Below are positions 12,030-23,360 of a DNA stretch of 64,000 bases, piece by piece. The translations under genes were made by a program, and so were the position numbers. The stretch is from contig CM042685.1 in the NCBI GenBank assembly GCA_023614405.1, positions 185,600,257 to 185,664,256 of the forward strand. The letters are read 5' to 3'. The notes under the pieces were generated by a model. That model did not search any database. It was not told where the DNA came from and was given only the letters and a program-made list of their open reading frames with translations. Within the stretch, counting starts at the first letter, position 1, and each line of letters begins with the position of its first letter. Origin of the DNA: Avena insularis. Its lineage: Eukaryota > Streptophyta > Magnoliopsida > Poales > Poaceae.

Positions 12030-13611
12030 GGGACGGAGTTGGAGCTTCTGCCAAGGTAGGCATGATGATGTGATTTGCAGAAATTAATATTTTCTTACCT
12101 ACAAAACTATCAAGAACAAGTGGGTCAAGGGATGATTGAGTCTAGGGAAAGAGTGGTATTTGGTACTCCTTGTGATGGTCTATAAGATGGTTCAAGTGAA
12201 TTTACAAAAAGGTACAAGTGTTAAGGAATGCAAGGACTCAAAGAGGTGATGATGATAACGGTTTCAAAATTAGCCATTTTGGCAGATTTAGAGTTTTAGA
12301 CTAGATTATAAAAGGAGATGATTTTGAGAGGATTCTAGGTTCCAAACTCATCATCAATGGGGGTAATGTTGAGGTGCAGATTGAGTAGAGGGGATCTATA
12401 CTTGTATTTGGTCTTCATTGCCTTGGATTCTGATAGAATGGATTTGCTCTGGATTGATCTGATTAAGGGGGATGAAATGGTCACTCAGGTGACTAGATAT
12501 CACATCAAGCTTTGGGACTTTCTTAGGATTTGTATTCTTGATTTATCTTGGTCCTAAGGTATGAGATCCTAGGGTGGCTCATGATACTTCCTAAGCAATC
12601 AACATATCAGCAGGTCAAGAGAATTTATGACACAGTAGATCAAGGCAATTCATCTTACAAGCAAAGCAAGTCTTTCTAGGGTCACCATCAAGCCTGGCTT
12701 GAGGCAAGGCTGGGTATCTTGAAAATTTGTGTTTTGAAGTAAGATAAGATTCTCTTGGTATTTCTACCAAGAGTAGATTTCAAAAGGTTTTATAACAGGT
12801 TTCAGGAAAACCTAGAGGTAAGAGTAGTGGAGAGTTCTGTCTTGAAAACATCAGGAATTATATCTTATAGATCTCCATAGTTTTATTAATCGAAGTTTGT
12901 AAAACATTTTTTGTGGAAAAGTCATCTTCGCTCAAGTTTTTGAATTGTCAGAACATTTAGGAATATGTGAAACAAGCCAAGATGGTTTTTTAAATAGATT
13001 TTGTAAAATAGGGTTGAGGTAAGGAGTATAGCATCTACTACATAACAAGGTGCATAAGCACGAACAAACAAGCAAGCAAGCATTACAACACTTAACAACA
13101 AATTTTTTTGTTCCTCCTAATTTTTGCATTCTGAACAACAAATCTGGATTGATGGAATTGGGATGTTACAAATCACATACTATGAGGAGGCTTTTCAACT
13201 AAATACCTCATTGAATTATGTTACCTTTAATGGTGAATAAACTCCTAAAGTATGAATGTGTAGGATAATGGTTGGATGTGTTGTGTATTTTTTCCAAGAG
13301 AATTGAAATCCTGCACTGGTACTGAAATATGTAATCTATAAGTATCAATTTTCCTTTGTAATTTCTCAAGGCCCTCTATCAAAGTTGGTTATGTTAATCT
13401 TCGCCCAATCAATCTATAATAATTTCAAAAATATACTATTACTGATCTTATTGCAGTATTCTACTCTTGGACATATTATGTGGTATGTTTTGGATAGAGA
13501 GTAGAATTATATTTATGGGAACAGAGCACATAATTGATTAATTGAGATATGTGTGCACGTGCATAGATACTAGTAGATTCTATGCGTAGTAAAACAGAGA
13601 GTCTGACGGTA
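12030..13611. other. No gene; possible LTR terminus at 13160-13170
   Basis: Only short meaningless frames occur. The string GGGATGTTACA at 13160-13170 resembles the inner end of LTRs that start TGTAACAYCCC on the minus strand, like GGGGTGTTACA at 60,397-60,407. This suggests an old LTR of that class with the two solo LTRs inserted into it. Its other end could not be located. Confidence 0.3.
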
Positions 13612-13616
13612 ATCGT

Positions 13617-15154
13617 TGATGACTCCTTGTTGATGTGGAGCACTTCGTCGGGAAACCCTAAGAGCAAGGTGTGAAGCAGCACAGCAGCAGGTCTTTCCTC
13701 AGTAAGAAACCAAGGTTATCGAACCAGTAGGAGGAAGGAAATGTCTCAAAGTTGTTGCAAGCAACATAGAAACCTGCACAACACAAACTCAATACTTTAC
13801 CCCAATGAACAGTGAGGTTGTCAATCTCACCGGTAGCTGTAACAAAGGATTAATTGTATGGTGTGGAAGGTGATGATGGTTTGCATCAAGTAAACAATAA
13901 TAGTGGATGATGTATCAATGGTAAAGATTAGACCGGGGTCCATAGTTCACTAGAGGTGTTTTCCTTAGATAAACAAACATGGCATGCTGCGTAAACAAAT
14001 TATAGCAGGGCATTGATAGGACTAAGCAAGGCATAACAATGCAATACTAGACAAAAAGATCCTATGAGATTCGATTGGGCAATACAACAATATACATAGA
14101 CCGCCATCCAACTGCATCTATGACTAGAAGTCCACCTTTGAGTTATCATCCGAACCCCCTCCAGTATTAAGTTGCAAGCAACAGACAACTACTTTAAGTA
14201 AAGTGTGTAAGGTAAACAATCCACTTGTTCCATGAACAAGAGACCGTTGTTTTCTTCCTAGTGGCAACAACACATCTACAACCGTAGAGATTTCTGTCAC
14301 TTCCCTTGATTGAGTAGAGGCATGAACCCACTATCGAGCATAAATACCCCCTCTTGGAGTCACTAGCAACTAGTTGGCCAAGATAGCTACTAACAACAGA
14401 GAGCATGCAAGATCACAAACAACATAGACATGATAGAATCATAAAGACAAAACCATTAATCAAACCAACATAATAATCTCAATATCCATCGGATCCCCGC
14501 AAACCCAACATGCATGATTACAAATAGATTAGATCTTGATCATGAACGGAGCTCACAAGATCTAGACATGAAAGCACAAGGAGGAGATACAACTATCTAG
14601 CTACTACATGGACCTGTAGTCCAAGGTGGAACTACTCATGCTTCATACCAAAGGCTGGCATGATGAATAAGAAGGCCTCCGGGAAGATATCCCCTCCGGT
14701 AGGGTGCCAGGAAGAGCTTAAGATCCCCTCGATCTAGGGACGATGGTGGCGGCGGCTACAGACGGTTTCGTGGAATTTTGATCGGCTGCCTAGGGTTTCT
14801 GCATCGGGGGCTTCTTATAGGCGAAGAGGCAAGGCAGTGGGGCCACCAGGTATGGCTGCAGCCCCAGCGCTGTAGGGCCCACCCGCGTGGGCTGGGGTGG
14901 ACCTGGTGGGTCTCCGCCTCGTGCATCGCCAGATTCCCCACGGTAAAATATTGACTTTGGCTTTTGTCCCGTCCAATTCCGAGAATATTGATTTTCTTCC
15001 TTTCTGGAACCAAAAACAGAAGAAAACAGGCAACTGGCATTATGGCAACTTGTTAATAGGTTAGTACCAGAAAACATATGAAAACACCTCAAGCAAAGTA
15101 GATAGTAAACAAGCATGGAGCATCAAAAATTATAGATACGTCTTCGACGTATCA
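13617..15154 (-). repeat. 3' LTR of the Gypsy element
   Basis: It runs from TGATGACTCC on the left to GACGTATCA on the right, and matches 20,049-21,612 along its whole length. Length is 1,538 bp. Confidence 0.92.
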
Positions 15155-15170
15155 AGCATCCCCAAGCTTA
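15155..15170 (-). promoter_or_regulatory. Polypurine tract of the Gypsy element
   Basis: The minus strand reads GCTTGGGGATGCT immediately before the 3' LTR, the expected place and composition for the plus-strand primer of reverse transcription. A related AAGCTTGGGGGGAGT adjoins the LTR of the second Gypsy element at 55,593. Confidence 0.8.
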
Positions 15171-17869
15171 GCTCCTGCTCGTCCTCGAGTAGGTAAGTGA
15201 TAAAAGAATAATTTTTGAGGTGACATGCACCATTTAAACCAAGATCAAACCATTTGCAAGCATTGAAAGCTGGGATCAAAGAACTCTAAACATGTGCATG
15301 AAAGATGGAGTTCTAACAATAGGACAAAGTAACTATGCATGCAACATGAAAGGCTACAAACAAAGATCATGAATAAGATGCATTGAAAAACGTTTGTTTG
15401 TTTCACATACAGAAAACATGGCATAGTGGCATTCAGCTTGTCCCTCATAGAGTAGTAAATTGATGCATAGGACACCTTCAAAGTTCATAAGAGTGACTAG
15501 ATACAAGTAGCACAAGAACAAGCAATATCAACAATATGCATCAATCAATAAGTTTTGGGACACTGCATATAGAACTAAGAATGACAACTATGCTCTCTTA
15601 ACTTGTTCCTAGAGGATAGAAGGTGGAGACTCAATATAATAGTGGAAGAAAGGCCCTCCATAAAGGAAAGCAGGGATTTCAAGTTTCAAAAAGAGCTTCC
15701 AAAAATTATGGTACTTATTAGCTTTCAGCCCTCATTGCCCCTATCATAAGCATCTTGAAGTGATTAAGGTTAAAGTGAACAAACTATGGAGTATATGCTT
15801 GACAAAGTATAAGTTGGAAATCTCATGTCCCTTGAATACGAGGGTCGCACCTCATGCTACTCAACTTTGGTTACCTGTAAGTTCTTGTCATAGTAAGTAC
15901 ATGTGTATCATAGAGAACCGCCAATGGGGTACCCCTTGCACATGGTACAAGAGCTATCCCATAACCAAAATGACAAGGCAAGTAGACAATGAGTATCTAA
16001 GCGATCTTTTTATTTACTATTTGCATAGATTTTTATTGAGAATGCTTCACAGATTTCTCATTATGATGATGCTGCAAGTTTCCACCATGATTAGGCATGG
16101 CTTAGGCTAGCGGCCCAGGCGTTTATCTAACACAAAATACATAACTCCATGGACTTACAAGATCCCTCTTTATTTCAAACCGGTGACACCCATAGACAAA
16201 AGAGCATGATATCAACTGTGTAGAAAGTACAAGTGCAATGTTGAAAATGTTCCCCATGATAGCATGGCTCTTCTAATTCCAACGTATAAGTGCAAGCATA
16301 TACAACATAGTTGACACAATGGTTCAAGTTTATTAGGGGCAAGGAATATAAAGTGTGCCATCAAGTTTGTGAGGGCTTTAATCACTAAGTTTTCACATAA
16401 CAAAATACTTTTTAATTGGAAGATAGCTGAAAACAAGAATATAATTGGAAGCAACACACCATGCATAGGAATTTATAGTGGACACTTTGGAATAACTTGG
16501 TTTCTTGGCTGTTGGAAGCATGAGTAGAGCTTACTCATACAAGTGGAGGCTAGCAAAAGACTAGGAGCAACCAACTAAGAGAGCAATAATGGCCATAATC
16601 ATGAAGAGCGACAAAACATTACTAATCAAAGCATAGAGTGGTACTACAAGTCAAGGAATAAATGATCATAGAGTCTATGGTGACTTGTTATAGTCAGATA
16701 TGGTGTGAGAATGTGCCAAGTCAACCCAAACAAAGCACCAAAGGAGAATACCACAGTACTATGCTTTTGTAGGCTAAAACAACGCATGATTTTTTCAAGG
16801 CACACTAAGCATTCCCAATTGTTTGGAACAAGTCATGCTATAGCAATAATCACTAAGCATTAGGTCAAATCAGCACCTAGCATGTCATGCTAAAGTCTAA
16901 GTCACAGTCAATGCAAACTCCTCTTGCGCTTTCAAGCAAGAACTTTCTACTCCTTTCCAACACCAATCGACTTATTTGAAACAACAAAGCGAGAACGGGG
17001 GTCCAAACTACTTTATTCAAGCAAACTAAAAAAACCAAACTAAAACTAAGACGCTCCAAGAACAACATAACAGTGCATGAAATAATAAAAACGAAGTGCC
17101 TAGAAAGACCTAAGCTTTTTATTGATGAAGACGGGGATGCCTTGGGGATCCCCAAGCTTTGACACTTGTACCTCTTGGATATTTTTAGGGTGACACCGGG
17201 GTGGCATCCCCAAGCTTGAGCTTTTGTCCATTCTTCATCTCATTACATCATTCTCTCTCTACACCCATTTTTTTCCTTCATATAGAACTTCACACAGAAC
17301 TTCACACAATCTTCATTAACAACATTAGTGTAATCAAAAGATAATAGACCTTTGGGTTTAGCTTTAGAACAGCAAAACTTTTCACTAAAAACACAAGCTA
17401 CTGTAGCAACTCCTTCAAAAATCTCAATTTCCCCAAAAAGAACCCAAAAAGGAATCAATAAGAAGCAAATGCAAATAATGGCAGAAATTGGTCAAAACAG
17501 ACCAGCAGGTAGAAACCGATTTTTTTGAAAATCTTCTGTTGCTCAAATCAAAAAGTGTTGAACTAACGAAAGTTAGCTAACATACTGATGGAATTATTTG
17601 TAAATGGCAGCTCAATCAGACTTACAGAGACTCCTCACTAATTTTTATGGTGGAGGATAGAAATCTGTTTCGGGACAACAACTCCCCAAAATCTTACTTC
17701 CCTCTCATTAGAGGTCATTCTTGGCACAAAAGGAAAACAAAAGAGGATAAGGAGAGGTCATTACAGAAGTAATAACTTCCAAGACTCAAGGAAACTCTTG
17801 GGTTATATCCCAACAAGTACTTTTATTTAATGCCTTTAAGTTAGGCAAAAGAAGCAAGAAATCAAGTAT
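15171..17869 (-). other. Non-coding 3' internal region of the Gypsy element, with conserved block
   Basis: This 2.7-kb stretch lies where pol would normally be, but no pol domain is found in any frame. The part at about 15,735-16,480 aligns almost without gaps to 56,140-56,800 in the second Gypsy element, although the LTRs of the two elements are clearly diverged. A plus-strand (antisense) frame at about 15,825-16,110 stays open and ends at the same place in both elements (HRFLLRMLHR and QVSTMIRHGLG are shared). Most changes in it alter the residue and the second copy has a stop, so protein selection is not supported. Confidence 0.7.
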
Positions 17870-19122
17870 TTTAAAATGAAGAAGAATTAACATCATACCT
17901 TGCTTTCAAAGGAGGATCAAAAAGAAACTTCTCTCTCCTCATAGGGAAGTGTTCAATACCTTTCTTGAATGGAAATTGATATTTAATGGTGCCCTATTTT
18001 ATATCAATGATGGCACCAATAGTTCTAAGAAAACGTCTTCCCAAGGTAATAGGACAAGAAGCATTGTATTCAACATCCAAAACATAGAAATCAACAGGGA
18101 CATTAGCATTGTTAACCATAACGAGAACATCATTAATACTCCCCATGAGTCTCTTCTTAGCATTAGTGGGACATCCAAATAACAATCTTCTAAAAGTGGC
18201 AAATCAAGCATTTCATAAATCTTCCTAGGAATAATATAGATACTAGAACCAAGATCACATGAAGCTTTGAGATCAAAGTCACTCACTTGCATATTAATAA
18301 TGGGTTCCCCACTATCTTCTACTTCCCTAGGAATAAAAGATTTGTGTTTTAACTTCTCTTCCTTAATCTTAACAAGAGATTCTGTAATGTGTTTGGTGAA
18401 AGCAACATTCATATCACTAGCATCAGGACTTCTAGCAAGTTTTTTTAGGAACAAAATTACTTCAGAAATATTACAACCATCTATATCAAAATAAAACTTA
18501 GAATCACTAGTAGTAGACTCATTAGGCTTAGGCATTGTGGGAGGAGGAATAGGGACTTCTTGTGGTTTAGTGGTATCCATTCTAGTGATGGTGCACACAC
18601 TATTGTTTCTATCAATTTCAGCTTCTCTTTCCCACTTAGCATGAAGTTGGGCTAACAGTCTAACATTTTCATCAATAGTAACTTGTATGGAATGAGTGGC
18701 AGCAAAGGTACTTTCCATGGTTTCAGGTTTAGCAGCCATTTTATTAATCAAGGAGGACTGTGCTTCAGACAAAGAGGAAATATTTTTCTCAACCATTAAA
18801 AGCTTTTCCTCCATAGTCTTGTTGAAAGCGGTTTGTTTACAAATAAAGTCTTTAAGCATAACTTCAAGTTCAGAGGGGGCACTTCTAGCATTATTGTAGG
18901 AGTTTCATAGTAATTGCCATTATTAGGAGAATAAGGCCTATAATTGTTGTTACCACCAAAATTATTCCTATATGCATTGTTGTTGAAATTGTTGTTTCTA
19001 TTGAAGTTCACATCAACTTTCTCTTCTTTAGCAACCAAACAGGCTAAGGGAACATTGTTTGGATCTAAAGGAGCTTTCCCATTAACAAGCATATCCATAA
19101 TAACATCAATCTTATCACTCAA
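17870..19122 (-). pseudogene. Gag C-terminus and retropepsin-like protease, frameshifted
   Basis: The frame at 18,796-19,122 carries an Asn-rich stretch (NNNFNNNAYRNNFGG), typical of the gag C-terminus in this lineage. A shift then moves to the frame at about 18,180-18,859, which includes a coiled-coil-like region and the aspartic protease core CDLGSSIYIIP, with the catalytic Asp of the D-[ST/L]-G motif present. Near 18,185 a second shift moves the protease C-terminus (NASCPITLGRRFLRTIGAI) to the frame ending at 17,994, where a stop replaces the usual Glu after DIK. The text then continues recognisably to about 17,870. At least two frameshifts and one nonsense change make this a dead polyprotein. 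It directly follows gag (19,180-19,905) and has no pol downstream. Confidence 0.85.
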
Positions 19123-19179
19123 AGAGGACGTTTCTTCAATAGAATTTACCTTCTTACCATGTGGAACTCTCTCAGTGTG

Positions 19180-19905
19180 TCATTCCGAGTAATTAACCAT
19201 CATATTATCAAGGAGTTTTGTTGCAGCACCCAAAATGATTCTCATAAAGGTACCTCCAGCAGCTGAATCCAACAGGTTTCTTGAAAAGATGTTTAAACCT
19301 GCATAAAAAGTCTGGATAATCATCCAAGTAGTAAGTCCATGAGTGGGACAATTCTTAATCAAAGATTTCATTCTTTCCCAAGCTTGAGCAACATGTTCAT
19401 TATCAAGTTGTTTGAATTTCATAATATCACTTCTCATAGATATAATCTTAGCAGGAGGGTAGTACTTTCCAATAAAAGCATCCTTGCAGTTAATCCAAGA
19501 ATCAATACTATTTCTAGGTAAGGATAGGAACCATTCTTTAGCTTTTCCTCTCAAGGAGAAAGGAAACATCTTGAGCTTAGTAATATCTCCATATACATCC
19601 TTATACTTTTGCATCTCACAAACTTCAAGAAAGCTATTGAGATCGGCAGCAGCATCATCAGAACTAGCACCAGAAAATTGCTCTCTCATCACAAGATTCA
19701 ACAAAAAAGGCTTAATTTCATAAAAGGTAGCATCAGGAGCAGGTGGAGCAATAGGAGTGCTAAGGAAATCATTATTGTTTGTGCTAGTGAAGTCACACAA
19801 CTTGGTGTTCTCAACAGAGTTCGTTTTGGCAAAAGTGGGGCAAGCCAAAAACAACAGCAGCAGAACAGGAACTAATTTTTTTGTGTTTTTTATAAGAGAA
19901 AGCAA
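19180..19905 (-). pseudogene. Retrotransposon gag protein (N-terminal and central part)
   Basis: An open frame of 241 codons shows the Retrotrans_gag domain: LRGKAKEWFLSLP, followed by SIDSWINCKDAFIGKYYP, then a conserved region around ERMKSLIKNCPTHGL and QTFYAGL. In Athila-like elements this is the capsid-forming part that packages element RNA. The first 30 or so residues are hydrophobic and unlike known gag starts, so the true start is doubtful. The frame ends in a stop near 19,180 where related elements continue, and the C-terminus resumes in another frame at 19,122. No zinc knuckle was seen. Confidence 0.88.
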
Positions 19906-20035
19906 ACCAAACTAAACTAATTTTTTTGGATTTTATGATAAAAAAAGGCAAAAAAACCAAGCAAAAGAAACTAAGCAAACTAAAAACAAAGTAAAGAGAA
20001 AGGTTGAGGAGAAATCCCCTTGTGAAGACGTCCTT

Positions 20036-20048
20036 AGCCTCCCCGGCA
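20036..20048 (-). promoter_or_regulatory. Truncated primer-binding site
   Basis: On the minus strand the 5' LTR end GGAGTC is followed directly by TGCCGGGGAGGC. Related grass elements carry TGGCGCCGTTGCCGGGGA after the LTR, and the 3' LTR here ends GGAGTCATCA. The missing ATCA plus the first half of the primer-binding site suggest a small deletion across the junction. The comparison sequence is from memory. Confidence 0.55.
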
Positions 20049-21612
20049 GACTCCTTGTTGACGTGGAGCACTTCGTCGGGAAACCCCAAGCGCAAGGTGT
20101 GAAGCAACACAACAGCAATCTCCCCTCAGTAAGAAACCAAGGTTATCGAACCAGTATGAGGAAGGAAACATCTAAAAGGTGTTGCAAGCAACATGGAAAC
20201 CTGTACAACACAAACTCAAGACTTTGCCCCAACGAACAGTGAGGTTGTCAATCTCACGGGTTGCTGTTACGAAGGATTAACTATATGGTGTGGAAGGTGA
20301 TGATGATTTGCAGCAAGTAAACAGTAACAGTGGAAGATATATCAATGGTAAAGATTGGACCGAGGTCCATAGTTCACTAGAGGTGTTCTCCTTAGATAAA
20401 CAAACATGGCATTCTAGGTAAACAAATTACAGCAGGGCAATTGACAGGACTGAGCAAGGAATAACAATGCAATACTAGACAAAAAGATCCTATGAGATTC
20501 GATTGGGCAAGACAACAATATACATAGACCACCATCCAACTGCATCTATGACTATAAGTCCACCTTTGGGTTATCATCCGAACCCCCTCCAGTATTAAGT
20601 TGCAAGCAACAGACAACTGCTTTAAGCAAAGTGTGTAAGGTAAACAATCCACTTGTTCCCCGAAAAAGAGACCGTTGTTTTCTCCCTAGTGGCAACAACA
20701 CATCTACAACCGTAGAGATTTCTGTCACTTTCCTTGATTGAGTAGAAGCATGAACCCACTATCAAGCATAAATACCCCCTCTTGGAGTCACTAGCAACTA
20801 CTTGGCCAAGATAGCTACTAACAACGGAGAGCATGCAAGATCACAAACAACACAGACATGATAGAATCAAATAGAAAAAACCATTAATCAATCTGACATA
20901 GTAATATCAATATCCATCAGATCCCCGCAAACACAACATGCATGATTACAAATTGATTAGATCTTGATCATGAATGGAGATCACAAGATCTAGACATGAA
21001 AGCACAAGGAGGAGATACAACCATCTAGATACTACATGGACCTGTAGTCCAAGGTGGAACTACTCACGCTTAATACCGGAGGCTGGCATGATGAAGAAGA
21101 AGGCCTCCGGGATGATGTCCTCTCCGGCAGGGTGCCGGGAAGATCTTCATATCCCCTCGATCTAGGGACGATGGTGGCGGCAGCTAGAGACTGTTTCGTG
21201 GAATTTTGATCTGGTGCCTAGGGTTTCTGCATCGGGGGCTTCTTATAGGCGAAGAGGCGAGGCAGGGGGCCACCAGGGTGGCTGCACCCCCCTCCAGGAA
21301 TGGGGTGGGCCTACCCGCGCGGCCAGGGGTGTGGCCCCTGGTGGGTCTCCTCCGTCTCGTACTCCGGCTTCGTGTTCCCCACAGTAAAATATTGACTTTG
21401 GCTTTTGTCCCGTCCAATTCCGAGAATATTAATTTTCTGCCTTTCTGAAACCAAAAACAGAAGAAAACATGCAACTGGAACTGTGGCAACTTGTTAATAG
21501 GTTAGTACCAGAAAACATATAAAAACATCTCAAACTGTGGACAAAGCAAAGCAAAGTAGATAGTAAACAATCATGGAGCATCAAAAATTATAGATACGTT
21601 TCCGACGTATCA
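20049..21612 (-). repeat. 5' LTR of the Gypsy element
   Basis: It matches 13,617-15,154, and its minus-strand start is TGATACGTCGG at 21,612. The inner end appears to have lost about 4 bases compared with the 3' LTR. Confidence 0.9.
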
Positions 21613-21700
21613 ATCGTATCAGTCAATCTGTAAGAGCATCAATAATAAACACCATAAATAGGGAAACTGTAAATGTAGGCCACGGAAAACTTTTTTTACG

Positions 21701-21874
21701 GGTCGGGAAATTGCTGGCGCGGAATAGAGGCCGCAAACCAACCCGTAAACTAATGTAAAAATATGAACTATGCATCAATTGAATGTGTAAACAATTGATG
21801 CATAGTTCATAGTTTTTACATCAATTTGCGGGATGGGTTTGCGGGCTCTGTTCCACGCCAGCAGTTTCCTGACC
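21701..21874. repeat. Foldback (inverted repeat) with arms of about 80 bp
   Basis: Arms 21,701-21,781 and 21,792-21,874 are inverted copies. The inner 28 bases are nearly perfect (ACTATGCATCAATTG core) and the outer part is diverged (GCTGGCGCGGAATAGAGG against GCTGGCGTGGAACAGAGC). The spacer is about 10 bases. This is the architecture of a foldback MITE. Confidence 0.8.
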
Positions 21875-21999
21875 TATAAAACATGGTTTATGCAAGATCA
21901 ATATGTAAACAATTGATGAATAGTTCATAGTTTTTACATCAAATGGTCGCAACCCGTTCAACCCAAATCGACCGTTGGCAATGTTCATCATCATCGCTA

Positions 22000-22730
22000 G
22001 TGACATATCAAGTATCGGTATTGACTCCAAGCTCATTGGATACACCTAGCATGCAAGGGAGCATGACATATCAAGTATCGGTATTGACTCCAAGCTCATT
22101 GGATACACCTCTGTCGCCACCACCTCGAAGAGTAGCCGATGCGTCACCGCTTTCCCCACCACCTTGACGAGCTAGCCTTCTTCTCTCCATGATCTACGAA
22201 GTGGTATCCTTCCACCACTCCAATTATTGCTCATTCATGTCCTTTGTGGACATCATCATGACCTCCTTCTCTTTGTCCAAGAGCTCCTTCACTGTCGTAG
22301 TTTCCTTCAGTTTGATCTTCCTCTCTTCTAACTCGGCCTTGCGCCTTGCTTCTTCTCATGAGGCTTCCAAATTTGCAAGCTTCACCTCTTTCTTATTCTC
22401 AGTAATGACAAGCTTTGCCTCCAATGTATTCAATGGCATTGCCTCCTTCGACATCCTCATTTGATCAAACTTGTCTCTCAACATTGATGCCTCGGCTTCA
22501 ATCTTGAGCCTCTCTTTGGCCTTCTTGTTTCCATCAGGCTTGTCATTGTTCCTTTCTTATTTCTCATCATCACTATCATCATCCATTTCAACCATTGTCC
22601 ATATCTTCGGTGGAGATTATTTGTCCTTCAATTGCCACTTGGGAAGATGTTAGAGAACATCAAAGAAATGTTTAAATTGAAAGCTTTTGTTCTTGGATCT
22701 GGCCTTGTCTTTGTACCTTCCCTCCACAAT
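22000..22730 (-). pseudogene. NAM-associated / ORF1-like protein remnant
   Basis: Reading the minus strand gives, in one frame with several stops: SFQFKHFFDVL, then HLPKWQLKDK, an acidic patch MDDDSDDE, then KPDGNKKAKERLKIEAEAS and a long Lys/Glu-rich helix (EEARRKAELEERKIKLKET). That order (FKH...W...KW, acidic linker, RP-G-KKAKE, coiled coil) is the pattern of the NAM-associated domain found in Harbinger ORF1-like and related grass proteins. A 63-bp direct duplication near the end repeats GVSNELGVNTDT in frame. Internal stop codons show it is dead. It could instead be a fragment of a host gene of the same family. Confidence 0.6.
22001..22110. repeat. 47-bp exact direct repeat, 63-bp period
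   Basis: 22,001-22,047 and 22,064-22,110 are identical and begin TGACATATCAAGTATCGG. The 63-bp spacing is 21 codons, so the duplication keeps the frame of the overlapping minus-strand remnant. Confidence 0.9.
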
Positions 22731-22961
22731 GATTTCCTACAATCACAAAACAACAATGAATTCACAACATATGATCACAAAACAAGAATTGACATACATG
22801 AGATGGACAATAAACTCGATAGTTGTGCCACTAGGAGGATTCATCCTCCTTGGTCCATAGCCACACTCCAACGGCTACATGCCGGTTTGGTCATGTACCA
22901 CCGGCCTTGTAGGGATTGGTATGAGTGATACACCGGTTGGCGTACCCGGGGCATGGGCTTG
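22731..22961. other. Short spacer, no feature
   Basis: No domain, repeat or terminus was recognised between the Harbinger-like relic and the LTR fragment. Confidence 0.4.
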
Positions 22962-23360
22962 TGATACGTCCAAAACGTATCTACTTTCCCGAGAACTTCT
23001 GCTATTGTTTCTCCTCTAAACTTGTGTGATTTGGATACAAATAACACGGACTGACGCTGTTTTCAGCAAAAGTGCTTTGGTGTCTAGTTTTTGTGCAGAA
23101 AATCAAATTTCAGGAAAAATCCTGAAAAATATGCCAAAACTCCTATTTTACCATAAGACTCATGGAGCTAGAAGCTCAGACAGAGGAGGGCCACGAGGGG
23201 CCCACACCCCCTGGCCTCGCGGCCCAGCCCAGGCCGCGCCTTGGAGGGGTCTGGCCACCTCGGGCACCCCTTCGGCCTCCCTCTTCTCCTACATAAAGCC
23301 TTCTGGCCTAAAAACTCCAGGGGGTTCGACTTTTTCCAGAAATATTTCCGCTGCGGAGAT
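22962..23360 (+). mobile_element. Truncated Gypsy LTR
   Basis: It begins with the intact LTR start TGATACGTCCAAAACGTATC and follows, base for base with scattered changes, the minus strand of the LTR that ends at 55,592 (shared text includes CTGACGCTGTTTTCAGCA and GTCTAGTTTTTGTGCAG). Similarity fades after about 23,360, so only the first ~400 bp of the LTR remain. Confidence 0.8.

Larger units (their letters stand above)
13617..21612 (-). mobile_element. Non-autonomous Ty3/Gypsy element with gag and protease only
   Basis: Two long direct repeats bound a 7,996-bp element flanked on both sides by an exact 5-bp target duplication ATCGT (13612-13616 and 21613-21617). Termini are TG...CA, and the minus-strand start is TGATACGTCGGAAACG. 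The polypurine tract GCTTGGGGATGCT adjoins the 3' LTR. The only coding remnants are a gag and a retropepsin domain (17,870-19,905, minus); no reverse transcriptase, RNase H or integrase is present. Gag and protease text matches the Athila-type lineage as I know it. The size and gag-only content resemble the Triticeae element Sabrina, but that name is from memory and unchecked. In a sampled 150-bp stretch of the two LTRs (14,200s versus 20,630s) I count 7 differences, so the insertion is moderately young. Confidence 0.92.
21631..22730 (-). mobile_element. PIF/Harbinger-like relic with foldback end and ORF1 remnant
   Basis: The left part starts TAAGAGCATC at 21,631, similar to Harbinger MITE ends that follow a TAA/TTA target. 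It contains a long inverted repeat (21,701-21,874) and a further copy of one arm tip (21,911-21,946). The right part holds a minus-strand coding remnant of the NAM-associated / ORF1 type that accompanies PIF/Harbinger transposases. No transposase (DDE) remnant and no matching right terminal repeat were found, so the limits are approximate and the link between the two parts is inference. The relic immediately abuts the target duplication of the Gypsy element. Confidence 0.5.

Noticed and set aside
15760..16110. Antisense 116-codon frame in the Gypsy interior as a possible additional ORF
   Set aside because: The copy at 56 kb has a stop, and substitutions in the shared part are mostly residue-changing, so protein constraint is not supported. 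The nucleotide conservation is reported instead.
17949..19875. Plus-strand frames opposite gag/protease
   Set aside because: They are antisense shadows of the gag and protease remnants.
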